Source of the DNA: Luteipulveratus flavus
GTDB lineage: Bacteria; Actinomycetota; Actinomycetes; Actinomycetales; Dermatophilaceae
Assembly: GCF_029439465.1 (NCBI RefSeq)
Contig: NZ_JAROAV010000036.1
Coordinates: 1 to 48,620, forward strand
Direction of reading: 5' to 3'
DNA length: 48,620 bases
The notes below the pieces were generated by a model, which saw only the letters and a list, made by a program, of their open reading frames with translations, searched no databases and was not told the DNA's origin. Below, one piece after another: positions 1 through 8,951 of the stretch (the first letter of the stretch is position 1; each line of letters begins with the position of its first letter). A program made the position numbers and the translations under genes.

Positions 1-49
1 TGCCTGCCCACAGCCCAGCACCATCAGGCTGCGCTGTGAATCCTCACAG

Positions 50-706
50 TCAGTCGAGGGGGACGAAGCCGGTCTCGTACGCGCGGATCACGGCCTGCAC
101 CCGGTCGCGGACGCCGAGCTTGCCCAGGATGCTCGTCACGTGCGTCTTCACCGTCTCGATCGTGACGTACAGCTCGGCCGCGATCTCGGCGTTCGAGCAC
201 CCGCGCGCGATCAGCCGCAGCACGTCGCCCTCGCGCTGGCTCAGCATGGGCAGGCCCGGACGGGCGGGGCCGGCCGGCGCGGCGGCGGCCACCAGGCGGC
301 GTACGGCGTCGGGGTAGAGCAGCGAGTCGCCCTGGTGGACGGTCAGGATCGCGCTGACGACCGCGTCCGGCGCCGACCGCTTCAGCAGGAACCCCTGCGC
401 CCCCGCCTGCAGCGCCTCGTGCACGTAGTCGTCGTTCTCGAACGTGGTGAGCACCAGGACCTTGGTGTCCGGATGGCGCTCGGTGAGCACGCGGGTCGCC
501 TGGATGCCGTCGACGTTGGGCATCCGGACGTCCATGCACACGACGTCCGGGCTCAGCGACTTCGTCCGTGAGATGGCCTCTGCCCCGTCACCCGCCTCGC
601 CGACGACCGCGATGCCCTGCTCGCCGTCGACCAGGGCGCGCAGGCCGGCGCGGACGAGCTCTTCGTCGTCCACGAGCAGCACTCGTACGGAAGGGGACTC
701 GGTCAC
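50..706 (-). CDS. NarL/LuxR-type response regulator
   Basis: This 218-residue two-component response regulator binds DNA when phosphorylated by its partner kinase. The N-terminal receiver domain (about 7-125) has the acidic pair D13/D14, the phospho-acceptor D59 in CMDVRMPN, the LTTF switch threonine and the LLKR lysine. A C-terminal LuxR-type HTH (about 152-206, LSQREGDVLRLIARG, then AEELY-like and VKTHV elements) follows. The GTG start at 706 overlaps the TGA of the upstream sensor kinase (ATGTGA), so the two are translationally coupled. Upstream in-frame codons lie inside the kinase gene and were rejected as start. The target genes are not evident; the divergent DUF6177-like gene is a neighbour but not a proven target. 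Confidence 0.95.
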   Translation of the reverse strand: MTESPSVRVLLVDDEELVRAGLRALVDGEQGIAVVGEAGDGAEAISRTKSLSPDVVCMDVRMPNVDGIQATRVLTERHPDTKVLVLTTFENDDYVHEALQAGAQGFLLKRSAPDAVVSAILTVHQGDSLLYPDAVRRLVAAAAPAGPARPGLPMLSQREGDVLRLIARGCSNAEIAAELYVTIETVKTHVTSILGKLGVRDRVQAVIRAYETGFVPLD

Positions 707-2013
707 ATCTGCTCCTTGACGGCGGGGAGGGGGAGGTCGGCTCGCAGGGTCCACGTCCCACGAGCGGCGCTGCTGGTCACGGTGCCGCCCAGGATCCGGC
801 AGCGCTCGCGCATCCCGGTGATGCCGCGTCCGCCACCCTCCCGGCTGCGCCACGAACGAGACTGTGCATCAACAGGATTCGCGACACTGATCTGCAGCAG
901 GTCACGGTCGCGTCCGACGCGGACCGTGACCGTCGACCCCGGAGCGTGCCGCATCGCGTTGGTCAGGCCCTCCTGCACGATCCGGTACGCCTCCCGCGAC
1001 ACGACCGGCGGTACGTCGGCGAGCCCGGCCGTCCGCAGGTCGGTCTCCACGGACAGGCCGGTGCCCCGTACGGCGGTGATCAGGCTCTCGAGACTGTCCA
1101 GGCCGTGCAGCGGTCGCTTCGCTGCGGGCCGGTCCTCGTCCCGCAGCAGCCCGAGCACCTCGTCCAGCTCGGTGAGCGCCCGTTTGGCGACGTCCTCGAC
1201 GGCGGCGATCGACGTGGCGGCGCCGTCGGGGTCACGGGCGAGCCGGCGACGGGCGGCCGCGGACTGCAGTACCACGACGGACAGCGCGTGGCCGACGCTG
1301 TCGTGCAGCTCGCGGGCCAGCCGGGTCCGCTCGACCAGCTGGGTGGTCTGGGTGTCCAGCTCGGCGATGCGCTCGCTCACCGACGGCCCGAGCAGCGGTG
1401 GCGCGAGCGACCGGAGCACCAGGACGACCACGAGCAGCGCGACCGCCGCGACGACGAGCACGCCCGCGGCGGCGACGAGGTACACCGCGTCCCGCCACCC
1501 GTGGGTCACCTCCGCCCAGCCGACGTCGAGGATGTGGTCCCCGCGGTCGAGGACGAACGGGCCGGCGGCCAAGGCGCTGCCGAAGATGGTCGCCATCACC
1601 ACGATCGCGCCGACCGCGGCACCGGCGGTCAGATGACCCCAGAACCACGTGACGCTGCGCCACCGCTGGTCCCAGGTCCGCGCCGGCCCGGGCAGCCGGC
1701 CACCGAAGTCGGTCCCGAGCAGCGAGCTGACCGCCGTCGCCTCGACCTGCCGCACCGCGGGGATCAGCCCGATCAGGGTGGGTGGCACCACGGCGACCAC
1801 GGCGACCAGCGGCCACACGACGCTGGCGGGCTGGTCGGCGTCGGTCAGCGCGCTGGCGACGGCGAGGTCGATGGACATGAAGGACAGCGCGAGCGCCGCC
1901 CCGATCAGCGCGAACACCAGGGGCAGCAGCAGGCGCGGCGTGCGCTGCCCGTGGCGGTTCAGCGCACGCGGGCCCTGAACCGTGCTGGCCGACGCGGGCG
2001 TCATGCCAGGCAT
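703..2013 (-). CDS. Two-component sensor histidine kinase (HisKA_3 / putative sensor domain)
   Basis: This is a membrane histidine kinase of about 436 residues. The N-terminal half carries four hydrophobic segments (first LLLPLVFALIGAALALSF, last near AVYLVAAAGVLVVAAVALLV) and resembles the actinobacterial 'putative sensor' domain (GTDFGGRLPGPARTWDQRW). The HisKA_3 dimerisation box ELHDSVGHALS has its phospho-acceptor at about H237, and a HATPase_c domain ends the protein (GRGITGMRERCRILGG). It partners the response regulator that follows with a 4-bp overlap. The start is uncertain between ATG 2013 (MPGM) and ATG 2004. No good Shine-Dalgarno sequence precedes either, and both lie in an inverted repeat shared with the divergent gene. 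The ligand cannot be read from the sequence. Confidence 0.92.
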   Translation of the reverse strand: MPGMTPASASTVQGPRALNRHGQRTPRLLLPLVFALIGAALALSFMSIDLAVASALTDADQPASVVWPLVAVVAVVPPTLIGLIPAVRQVEATAVSSLLGTDFGGRLPGPARTWDQRWRSVTWFWGHLTAGAAVGAIVVMATIFGSALAAGPFVLDRGDHILDVGWAEVTHGWRDAVYLVAAAGVLVVAAVALLVVVLVLRSLAPPLLGPSVSERIAELDTQTTQLVERTRLARELHDSVGHALSVVVLQSAAARRRLARDPDGAATSIAAVEDVAKRALTELDEVLGLLRDEDRPAAKRPLHGLDSLESLITAVRGTGLSVETDLRTAGLADVPPVVSREAYRIVQEGLTNAMRHAPGSTVTVRVGRDRDLLQISVANPVDAQSRSWRSREGGGRGITGMRERCRILGGTVTSSAARGTWTLRADLPLPAVKEQM

Positions 2014-2090
2014 CGTCGCAGAGCGGCCGGCGCGTGGCCCTCCCTCCGTCGAGGGACCGGCGGGGTGACGTGGCACGATGCCCGGCATGT
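2001..2090. promoter_or_regulatory. Inverted repeat containing the start codons of two divergent genes
   Basis: Arms at 2001-2016 and 2075-2090 match at 14 of 16 positions in inverted orientation (core acgatgcc/tggcatg). Each arm holds the MPGM start of its gene: the kinase on the minus strand and the DUF6177-like gene on the plus strand. A smaller perfect hairpin (tccctc-cgtc-gaggga, 2041-2056) lies near the centre. This could be a shared operator or symmetric leaderless promoters; that role is inferred. Confidence 0.5.
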
Positions 2091-3448
2091 CTGAGGACTG
2101 GGCTGTCAGGACGAGTCGTCCGATCGCGCTGGAGCAGCTGCACGCCGCGCTGCTGCCGGCGATCGGCGGGCTGCGCGCCCGGATGGACGCGACAGGGCAG
2201 TGGGTCGTCGTGGTGGACGTCGACGACCGCCCCCGGCTCTGGGTGAGCGGGCCCCACGGCACCGCCGACGGGCGGGGCTCGCAGCTGGAGCTGTGCGCAG
2301 CCGGCCACGACGGCGTCCCGGGGTACGGCTCGCCGGTCGAGCTGGTCCGCCGGGCCGCCACCGGCATCGCCGACCGGGTGGGCGGGACCGCCGAGCGGTT
2401 GTCGACCGCGTCGGAGCCGGAGGACATCGACGCCGACGGCACCCTGCGCCGCGTGCTGCCCGACGACTGCCCCGGCGACGCGCTGACCGACGCCGTCACG
2501 GTCGTGGTCCAGTCGCGGCCGACCGTGGCCCTGACGCCGTGGCTGATGCACCAGCAGCAGTGGTGCGCCCGGTCCGGCCGGCGGCTGGTCGTCGTGACCG
2601 GCACCGACTCCTGCCTCACCCCGGCGCTGAGCTCGATGCTCCGCTCCACCGGCGGCCAGTGGGTCGTCGACACCGGCAACGGCCTGTACGACGGCCACCT
2701 CGGCCTGACCGTCACCTGGGACGAGCGCGACTTCACCGCGGGCGAGGACCTGCGGCCCGAGTTCACGCCGCGGCCCGAGGACACCTGGGCGCCGCTCGCG
2801 CACGCCGAGACCGTCCACCCGTACAGCGACGGCCTGCGCATCGGGAACCTGACCACCGGCCTGTACGCCGCCGCCGGGCTTTCCGCACCACGCGCCGTCG
2901 GCGTGGTCGAGCCGGCGGAGACGCCGTACGACCCCGCGCTGCTCACCGAGATCGCCCAGCACGCCTCGCCCGGCCCGAGCCGCTTCGTGCTCGCCGGCAT
3001 GGGCACCGACGGCTGGCTGGACGTGCTGCCGCAGCCGCCCGGCGTGGTCGAGCAGGTCGAGGTCACCCTCGACCCGCGCGCCGAGGCGTTCGCGTCGGCG
3101 GCCCTGGCGGCGTTCGCGGACCAGGTGCTCGAGGCCGGCGCGGAGATCGCGGTGCTGGGCTACCGCCGCTCGACCGGCGGGCGGCAGGTGCCGAGCCGGC
3201 AGACCGGTCCGACGGTCCCCGCAGTGGCCGTCTTCGCGCGGCGGCGCTTCCCGACCCTGAACGACGCGGGCGCGCTCCGGCTCGCCGGCCGACCCGGTCG
3301 CCTGGTCGAGACGCCCGTACCCGCGCTGGTCGTCGAGTACGCCGCCACCCCGGGCCGGCCGGGCAGCGAGGACGCCGGGGAGTCGCTGCTCCGGCTGATC
3401 GACGGCCTGAGCCTGCACGACACGTACCTGCAGAACGCCCAGGAGTAG
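2078..3448 (+). CDS. DUF6177-like protein
   Basis: This soluble protein of 456 residues has no signal peptide or membrane segment. Its central part (VVVQSRPTVALTPWL, then RRLVVVTGTDSCLT and GQWVVDTGNGLYDG) resembles the actinobacterial DUF6177 family as I remember it; the assignment is by eye. In other actinomycetes such proteins often lie near type VII secretion genes, but none is seen here. Function is unknown. It is divergent from the two-component system and shares the MPGM inverted repeat with it, so regulation by that system is possible. The first ATG (2078) is used; a second in-frame ATG at 2087 is an alternative. Confidence 0.7.
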   Translation: MPGMSEDWAVRTSRPIALEQLHAALLPAIGGLRARMDATGQWVVVVDVDDRPRLWVSGPHGTADGRGSQLELCAAGHDGVPGYGSPVELVRRAATGIADRVGGTAERLSTASEPEDIDADGTLRRVLPDDCPGDALTDAVTVVVQSRPTVALTPWLMHQQQWCARSGRRLVVVTGTDSCLTPALSSMLRSTGGQWVVDTGNGLYDGHLGLTVTWDERDFTAGEDLRPEFTPRPEDTWAPLAHAETVHPYSDGLRIGNLTTGLYAAAGLSAPRAVGVVEPAETPYDPALLTEIAQHASPGPSRFVLAGMGTDGWLDVLPQPPGVVEQVEVTLDPRAEAFASAALAAFADQVLEAGAEIAVLGYRRSTGGRQVPSRQTGPTVPAVAVFARRRFPTLNDAGALRLAGRPGRLVETPVPALVVEYAATPGRPGSEDAGESLLRLIDGLSLHDTYLQNAQE

Positions 3449-3459
3449 CGCGAGCCCGG

Positions 3460-3897
3460 TCAGTACGGGTTCGGCCAGGTCCCGCGCGCGACCAGCACCA
3501 TCCGCGTCACGCCGTACGCCGCCAGCACGGCCGCGAGGACGACGGTCAGCAGGCGGACAGGTCGTCCCGCCGGCAGTCGCCGGCGCAGCAGCACCAGGAG
3601 CACCGTGACGACCGCCGCCGCGAGCGTGACGGGGCCGAGCGGGTGGAGCGCGAACGCGCCCGAGAGGTCACCGTGCGCGGCGTGAGCCCAGGACCGGGTC
3701 AGGCCGCAGGCCGGGCAGGGCAGCCCGGTGAGCAGCCGGAACGGACAGATCGTCGGGCCGCCGGAGACGGCAGAGGGCGGGAGGACCGCCGCCGCCGTGA
3801 CGGCGACGACGAGCCCTCCCGCCCACCACGCTCTCAGTGAGCGTGGAGCGTGCTGGTGATCCGGGCGCGGATCAGGGGAGCGGACGGCCCTGAGCAT
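3460..3897 (-). CDS. DUF2752 family membrane protein
   Basis: This is a small membrane protein of about 145 residues. The diagnostic DUF2752 signature is present: [18 protein letters not shown] with a C-x(11)-C-x2-C pattern, followed by a [13 protein letters not shown] segment. Three hydrophobic helices flank it ([49 protein letters not shown]). The family's role is unknown. The ATG at 3897 overlaps the end of the upstream TM2 gene by 26 nt, so the two are likely co-transcribed; a later start is possible. The end is convergent with the DUF6177-like gene, leaving only 11 bp between them. Confidence 0.85.
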   Translation of the reverse strand: MLRAVRSPDPRPDHQHAPRSLRAWWAGGLVVAVTAAAVLPPSAVSGGPTICPFRLLTGLPCPACGLTRSWAHAAHGDLSGAFALHPLGPVTLAAAVVTVLLVLLRRRLPAGRPVRLLTVVLAAVLAAYGVTRMVLVARGTWPNPY

Positions 3898-4318
3898 CCG
3901 GGAGCTTGCGCATCGCGATGAGGATGAAGTCGATGATCGACCAGATGCCGCAACCACCGAGGGTGACGAGCTTGAGGATGCCGAGCCCGGTGTACCCGAG
4001 GAAGAAGCGGTCGACGCCGAAGCCGCCGAGGAAGAACGACAGCAGCAGCGTGGTCAGCCACTCCTTGTCGGAGAAGACGCCCTGCACCTGGGAGGCCGGG
4101 AAGTGCGCGCTGTCGCCGTGCCGGACGGCGGTGTCCCCCTTGAGCTGGCCGGCGACGGCCATGTTGCGCAGGTCGTTGATGTGGTACGGACCCTGCTCCT
4201 GGCCCATGAGGCTCACGAAGAACGGGCCCTCCGGGGAGAGCCGGCCGCCGCCGTCCTGCGGACCGGGGCCGGGACCCATCGGGGGGCCGGCCGGGGGCGG
4301 GGGCATGCTGCTGGACAT
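3872..4318 (-). CDS. GYF_2 (DUF4339) plus TM2 domain protein
   Basis: This 148-residue membrane protein starts with a Pro/Gly-rich segment, then a GYF_2-like domain (about 30-80; [17 protein letters not shown]) that usually binds proline-rich peptides. It ends in a TM2 domain (about 84-142) with two helices joined by a short polar turn: [19 protein letters not shown], then [14 protein letters not shown]. The DRF-like FGVDRFFLG motif is the TM2 hallmark. The domain order suggests a membrane-anchored binding module, but no partner is known. The DUF2752 gene follows with an overlap. The start ATG at 4318 is the first in frame. Confidence 0.9.
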   Translation of the reverse strand: MSSSMPPPPAGPPMGPGPGPQDGGGRLSPEGPFFVSLMGQEQGPYHINDLRNMAVAGQLKGDTAVRHGDSAHFPASQVQGVFSDKEWLTTLLLSFFLGGFGVDRFFLGYTGLGILKLVTLGGCGIWSIIDFILIAMRKLPDAQGRPLP

Positions 4319-4580
4319 CGTGTTCCCTTCGGTCGTACTCGATCTTCGAGATGGTCCTGCGCGCCGTGCGGGGCGGAGGCACCCGGACGCTAGCGCAGGC
4401 CGCGCCTACGACGCCGCTGCGCACGACGAAGTTCCCCGTACCGTGACCCGGTGCGCAGATTCGGAGTCGCCTGCTGTCGGGGGCCAGGTCTACGCTTGAA
4501 GCGTCATCAGGGGGCCGTCAGGGGCCTCACTCCGGAGCCGGCGCGGCCGGTGTCCGGACTTCTGTCGCGAAAGGACTCTC

Positions 4581-6197
4581 GTGTCCAGCCCTGCAGTACC
4601 CGAGTACCCCGAGAAGATCGACGGGGCGGTCCTCAAGATCGCCGGCTGCGTCGTCCTCGGCGTCATCATGTCGATCCTCGACATCACCGTTGTCAACGTC
4701 GCTCTGCGTACCTTCCAGAAAGAGTTCGCCGATGGCGGCCGGCTGCTTGACTACAGCACGGTCGCGTGGACGGTGACGGCGTACACCTTGGCTCTCGCCA
4801 CGGTCATCCCGCTGACCGGCTGGGCGGCGGACCGCTTCGGGACGAAGCGCCTCTACCTGCTGGCCCTGTTCCTGTTCACCATCGGCTCGGTGCTGTGCGC
4901 GACGGCCGGCTCCATCGAGATGCTGATCGGCTTCCGCGTACTTCAGGGCCTCGGTGGCGGCATGCTGATGCCCGTCGGCATGACGATCCTCACCCACGCG
5001 GCCGGCCCGGAGCGGATGGGCCGCCTGATGGCGATCCTAGGCGTCCCGATGCTGCTCGGCCCGATCCTCGGCCCGATCATTGGCGGTTGGCTGATCGACC
5101 ACGCCAGCTGGCACTGGATCTTCCTCATCAACCTGCCGCTGGGCGCAGCCGCGATCGTCTACGCGTGGTTCGCCCTCCCCGGCGACCAGCCGCACCCTTC
5201 GGAGTCGTTCGACCTCCTTGGCATGCTGATGATGTCGCCCGGTCTCGCGCTGTTCCTGTACGGCATCTCCTCCATCCCGGGTGAGGGCACGTTCGCGTCC
5301 GCGAAGGTCCTGATCCCGATGGCCGTCGGCGTGGGGCTGATCGTGGCGTTCGTCTTCCACACCTTCCGCCCGGAGCACCCGCTGCTGGACCTGCGGCTCT
5401 TCAAGAACCGCAATCTGACGGTCTCGGTCGTCACGATGTTCCTGTTCGTCGCGGCGTTCTTCGGCGGTCTGCTGCTCGTGCCGACCTACTTCCAGCAGGT
5501 GCGTGGGGAGTCGGTCACCGACTCGGGCCTCCTCGTGGCAGCGCAGGGCATCGGCGCGATGCTCACCATGCCGGTCGCGGGCGCGCTCGCCGACCGGATG
5601 CCGATCGGGCGGTTCGTGCCGTTCGGGCTGCTGCTGATCACGGGCGGCATGTTCGCGCTGTCCCGGGTGGACGAGTCGACCTCGTACTGGGGCTACATCA
5701 TCCCGGTGCTGTTCGTGATGGGCCTCGGTATGGGCTCGACGATGATGCCGATCATGACCTCCGCGCTGCGGACGCTGCGCGGCAAGGAGATCGCCCGCGG
5801 CTCGACGCTGATCAACATCATCCAGCAGATCGGCTCCTCGGTCGGGGTCGCGGTGATGTCGGTGATCCTGACCAACCACCTCAAGGACTCCACGGCGGCG
5901 CAGGCCGGCCAGAAGTTGGTCGAGGCGCAGGCTGCTGGCGATCCGCAGGCGATCCAGGCAGCGCAGAAGGACCCGGTCGTCGTCGAGGCACTGAGGGCCG
6001 TCGGCGGCAGCCTTGACAAGCTCACGCAGGTCGCGCTGCACGACACTGCTGCGGCGTACGCATCGACGTTCCTCGTGGCGGCCGTCCTGGTCGCCTTTAC
6101 CTTCGTCCCAGCCTTCTTCCTGCCACGCAAGCCGCTGCCGCAGCAGCAGGGCGGCGCCGAGGGCGAGGAAGAAGCCGCGCCGGTGATGATGCACTGA
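4581..6197 (+). CDS. DHA2-family MFS drug exporter (EmrB/QacA type)
   Basis: This 538-residue major facilitator with about 14 membrane segments is predicted to be a proton-driven multidrug antiporter. Motif C-like and motif A-like sequences are visible: SILDITVVNVALRTF in helix 1, GWAADRFGTKRLYLLAL after helix 2, and GFRVLQGLGGGMLMPVGM in helices 4-5. GPILGPIIGGWLIDH is the antiporter motif. The C-terminus has a polar loop rich in Ala/Gln before the last helix and a charged tail (EGEEEAAPVMMH). The GTG start at 4581 is preceded by AAAGGA at 4570-4575. It stands alone, ends in a hairpin shared with the convergent regulator gene, and has no regulator immediately upstream. Confidence 0.93.
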   Translation: MSSPAVPEYPEKIDGAVLKIAGCVVLGVIMSILDITVVNVALRTFQKEFADGGRLLDYSTVAWTVTAYTLALATVIPLTGWAADRFGTKRLYLLALFLFTIGSVLCATAGSIEMLIGFRVLQGLGGGMLMPVGMTILTHAAGPERMGRLMAILGVPMLLGPILGPIIGGWLIDHASWHWIFLINLPLGAAAIVYAWFALPGDQPHPSESFDLLGMLMMSPGLALFLYGISSIPGEGTFASAKVLIPMAVGVGLIVAFVFHTFRPEHPLLDLRLFKNRNLTVSVVTMFLFVAAFFGGLLLVPTYFQQVRGESVTDSGLLVAAQGIGAMLTMPVAGALADRMPIGRFVPFGLLLITGGMFALSRVDESTSYWGYIIPVLFVMGLGMGSTMMPIMTSALRTLRGKEIARGSTLINIIQQIGSSVGVAVMSVILTNHLKDSTAAQAGQKLVEAQAAGDPQAIQAAQKDPVVVEALRAVGGSLDKLTQVALHDTAAAYASTFLVAAVLVAFTFVPAFFLPRKPLPQQQGGAEGEEEAAPVMMH

Positions 6198-6215
6198 CCC
6201 ACCGAGCACGTCCAC

Positions 6216-6251
6216 GAACGGTCCGTCCCGGCTCACCGGGGCGGGCCGTTC
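6216..6251. terminator. Hairpin between convergent genes
   Basis: A stem of about 16 bp (arms 6216-6231 and 6236-6251, two mismatch or G-U positions) with a 4-nt loop lies between the MFS gene and the convergent XRE regulator. It is GC-rich and has no T-tract, as is common in this group. It probably terminates transcription from both sides. Confidence 0.65.
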
Positions 6252-6275
6252 GGCGTCCCGCTGCGGGTGTCGCGC

Positions 6276-7103
6276 TCAGCTGCGGGCGAGCAGCTCGAGC
6301 CCGTCGGACGCCGGCGTCCCCGGCTCGGCGTGGTAGATGCCGATGCGGTGGGTGCTGTCGGACAGGCTCAGCACCTCGTAGGACACGTCGATCCGGCCGA
6401 CGAGCGGGTGCTGGAAGCGCTTCACGCCGTAGCCGCAGTCCTGCACCAGGTGCTTGGCCCACAGCGTCGCGAACTCGTCGCTCTTGCGGCACAGCTCGCC
6501 GACGAGCGCGGTCAGGTGCGGGTCGTCCGGGTTGTTGCCGGAGGAGAACCGCAGGAACGCGACCATGTCGCGGGCGACCTCGCGTGCGTCGACGTACAGG
6601 TCGTGGCCGTCGGGCTCCAGGAAGAACATCTTGAGCAGGTTGGGTCGGTTGCGCTGCTGGCGCGGGTGGTCGAAGCACGTCTGGTGGCCGATCAGCAGGT
6701 GCCCCAACGGGTTCCACGCGAGCACGTCGTTGCAGTGGTCGAGGATCACGGCCGGGTTCGACATCGACATGATCATCGCGACGGTCTCGGCACGGGCCTG
6801 CGTCGGCTTGGGCCGCCGGGGCACCCGGCCCGGCTCCGGGTGAGCCAGGCGCCGCAGGTGCTCGTGCTCCTGCGGGTTGAGCGACAGCGCCCGCGCGAGC
6901 GCGTCGATGACACCGTCGGAGGCGTTGTGTGCCCCCGACTGCTCCAGGCGGGTGTAGTACGTCGAGCTCACCCCGGCCAGCTGCGCGAGCTCCTCGCGGC
7001 GCAGACCCGGCACGCGGCGGGCGCCGTACGACACGACGCCGACGTCCTCCGGGTTGATCGCGGCGCGTCGGATCCGCAGGAAGTCGCCGAGCTCGGTCGT
7101 CAT
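6276..7103 (-). CDS. XRE-family regulator with MmyB-like C-terminal domain
   Basis: This is a 275-residue DNA-binding regulator. The N-terminal HTH (about 10-80) includes VPGLRREELAQLAGVSSTYY and the conserved YTRLEQ helix. The C-terminal MmyB-type ligand-binding domain follows (AVILDHCNDVLAWNPLG, then NLLKMFFL and DDPHLTALVGEL), a PAS-like fold that often binds fatty acids or small metabolites. It is divergent from an MFS exporter 149 bp away, the usual arrangement for this family, so it probably controls that exporter. The start ATG 7103 (MTTELGDFL) was chosen because the HTH begins right after it; upstream codons in frame are low-complexity and intergenic. Confidence 0.93.
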   Translation of the reverse strand: MTTELGDFLRIRRAAINPEDVGVVSYGARRVPGLRREELAQLAGVSSTYYTRLEQSGAHNASDGVIDALARALSLNPQEHEHLRRLAHPEPGRVPRRPKPTQARAETVAMIMSMSNPAVILDHCNDVLAWNPLGHLLIGHQTCFDHPRQQRNRPNLLKMFFLEPDGHDLYVDAREVARDMVAFLRFSSGNNPDDPHLTALVGELCRKSDEFATLWAKHLVQDCGYGVKRFQHPLVGRIDVSYEVLSLSDSTHRIGIYHAEPGTPASDGLELLARS

Positions 7104-7252
7104 GCAGCCAGTGTGCCGAACCGCGGACCGAGGAGCCTGACCCTGCCAGTGGTACCCACGCCGGAGGTGGGCAGCGCAGGGCTCTGGCCGGCGCCGGGCG
7201 GACGCCCGACGGTGGTGGTCATCAGCCCATCCCACCCACTCGAGGGGACCTC

Positions 7253-8677
7253 GTGACCACCACCCATCCATCGACCGCGATGAGCCGCCGGCAGCTGCTC
7301 GTGCTCGGCCTGCTGCTCGCGTCCCAGTTCATGCTCGCCGTCGACTTCTCGATCCTGAACGTGGCGCTGCCGACCGTCGGCGCCGGCCTGGGGTTCGCCG
7401 AGGCGGACCTGCAGTGGATCGCGACCGCCTTCGGTTTGTGCGCGGCCGGTTTCACGCTGCTGTTCGGTCGCTTCGGTGACTACATCGGCCGTCGCCGGAT
7501 GTTCCTGATCGGGATGGCCGCGCTCGGGATCGCCTCGCTCGTGGGCGGACTCGCGACCAGCCCGGCGGTGCTGCTGACCGCTCGCGTCGCCCAGGGACTC
7601 GCCACCGCCGCGGTCACGCCGGCAGGCCTGTCCCTGCTCACCACGTCGTTCCCGGAGGGGCCGCTGCGCGCGAAGGCGCTCGGTCTGAACAGCGTGATGA
7701 TGTCCACCGGCTTCACGGCCGGCGCGATCCTCGGCGGCGTCCTCACCGACCTGCTCAGCTGGCGCTGGGCGTTCCTGGTCAACGTGCCGGTCGCAGCGCT
7801 GGTCGTCGTGCTCGCCCCGATGCTGCTCACCGACAGCGCCGACCGTGAGCACTCGCGGCTCGACGTCCTCGGCTCGGTGCTGGTCACCACCGGTCTGCTC
7901 TCGCTGGTGTACGGCGTGACGCGCGCCGGCGAGTACGGCCCGACCGACCCGTGGGCGGGTGCTACCGTGCTGCTCGTGATCGCGCTGCTCGCGGGGTTCT
8001 GGCAGGCGGAGCGACGTCACTCCCACCCCCTCGTGCCGACCGCGATCCTGCGCCGTCGGACGATCGGCTGGGGCAACGCGGCCGGGTTCGTCACGTTCGC
8101 GATGGAGAGCTCGCTGGTCTTCCTGCTCACCCTCTACCTGCAGCACGTGCTCGGCCTGAACCCCCTGCAGACCGGCCTGACCCTCGGCGCCATGGGTCTG
8201 GGCGCGATCATCGGCGGCTCGGTCGGTCCGCGCGTCATCGCGACCGTCGGCGTACGGCGCTCGCTCGCCGGTGGTCTGCTCGTCCAGGCGGTCTTCACCG
8301 CCCTGCTCGTCGCGCTCGGCCCGGCCACCGGCTGGATCTGGCTGATCGTCGTCGCGACCTTCCTGGGCGCGATCGGCCACGTGTGCGTGATCGTCGGGTT
8401 CATGGTCGCCGCCACCTCGGGGCTGCCCGACCACGAGCAGGGCCTGGCGACCGGCCTGGCCACCATGACGCAGCAGGTCGGCGTCGCCATGGGCGTACCC
8501 GTCATGAGCGCCGTCGCGACGATGGCGGGCTCGCTGGAGTCGCTGAACGCGCTGCGGGTGGCGATCGCCGTCGACGCGACCGTGGTGGCCGTCGCGGCGC
8601 TGCTCGTCGCGACGCAGCTGCGCACCGAGCGCCCGGCCGCCGCGAGCCAGGAGGAGCGGCTGCCCGCGAGCGTCTGA
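7253..8677 (+). CDS. DHA2-type MFS transporter
   Basis: This 474-residue major facilitator is predicted to export small molecules. Signatures include DFSILNVALPTVGAGLGF in helix 1, GRFGDYIGRRRMFLIG (motif A) and ARVAQGLATAAVTPAGLSLL. GAILGGVLTDLLSWRWAF is the antiporter motif. It has roughly 13-14 hydrophobic segments. The GTG start at 7253 follows GAGGGGA at 7241-7247. The divergent MmyB-like regulator is the likely controller. A hairpin terminator lies 67 bp after the stop. The substrate cannot be determined from the sequence. Confidence 0.92.
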   Translation: MTTTHPSTAMSRRQLLVLGLLLASQFMLAVDFSILNVALPTVGAGLGFAEADLQWIATAFGLCAAGFTLLFGRFGDYIGRRRMFLIGMAALGIASLVGGLATSPAVLLTARVAQGLATAAVTPAGLSLLTTSFPEGPLRAKALGLNSVMMSTGFTAGAILGGVLTDLLSWRWAFLVNVPVAALVVVLAPMLLTDSADREHSRLDVLGSVLVTTGLLSLVYGVTRAGEYGPTDPWAGATVLLVIALLAGFWQAERRHSHPLVPTAILRRRTIGWGNAAGFVTFAMESSLVFLLTLYLQHVLGLNPLQTGLTLGAMGLGAIIGGSVGPRVIATVGVRRSLAGGLLVQAVFTALLVALGPATGWIWLIVVATFLGAIGHVCVIVGFMVAATSGLPDHEQGLATGLATMTQQVGVAMGVPVMSAVATMAGSLESLNALRVAIAVDATVVAVAALLVATQLRTERPAAASQEERLPASV

Positions 8678-8743
8678 GGGGTCTTCCTCCCGGCCGGTCC
8701 GGCCTTCTCTCTGTCAGATCCGCGGAACGGTGGGCCTGACAAC

Positions 8744-8771
8744 GCCCCCGCGACGACCTCGTCGCGGGGGC
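8744..8771. terminator. Perfect 13-bp hairpin after the MFS gene
   Basis: Arms 8744-8756 and 8759-8771 are perfectly complementary (gcccccgcgacga), with a 2-nt loop apex. It lies 67 bp after the MFS stop and before the promoter region of the next gene. No T-tract follows. Confidence 0.75.
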
Positions 8772-8951
8772 TCGGTCGTCCTCGCGAACGCCGGGAACGG
8801 CGCGGCCGTACGGCGCTCGCGAGCGGCGCCGCGGCTGTCGTCAGGCGCCGGTCCGCGTCGTCAGCCCCGGTCCGGCCGTGTCGGACACGACGGTGCTCCT
8901 TCCACGGTGGTTCTCGTCAAGCCAGCCCCGAACCACTCGGAGGAGCACGTC

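Noticed and set aside
1232-3418. Long minus-strand open frame opposite the kinase start and DUF6177-like gene
   Set aside because: Arg/Ala/Gly-rich composition with no domain, and it lies over two clear genes; it is a typical GC-rich shadow frame.
4319-4580. Possible tRNA or small RNA in the 262-bp gap
   Set aside because: No tRNA cloverleaf, no CCA-type end and no strong terminator-backed structure could be found by eye.
5037-6236. 399-codon minus-strand frame opposite the first MFS gene
   Set aside because: His/Asp/Arg-rich and without motifs; the plus strand shows clear MFS helices.
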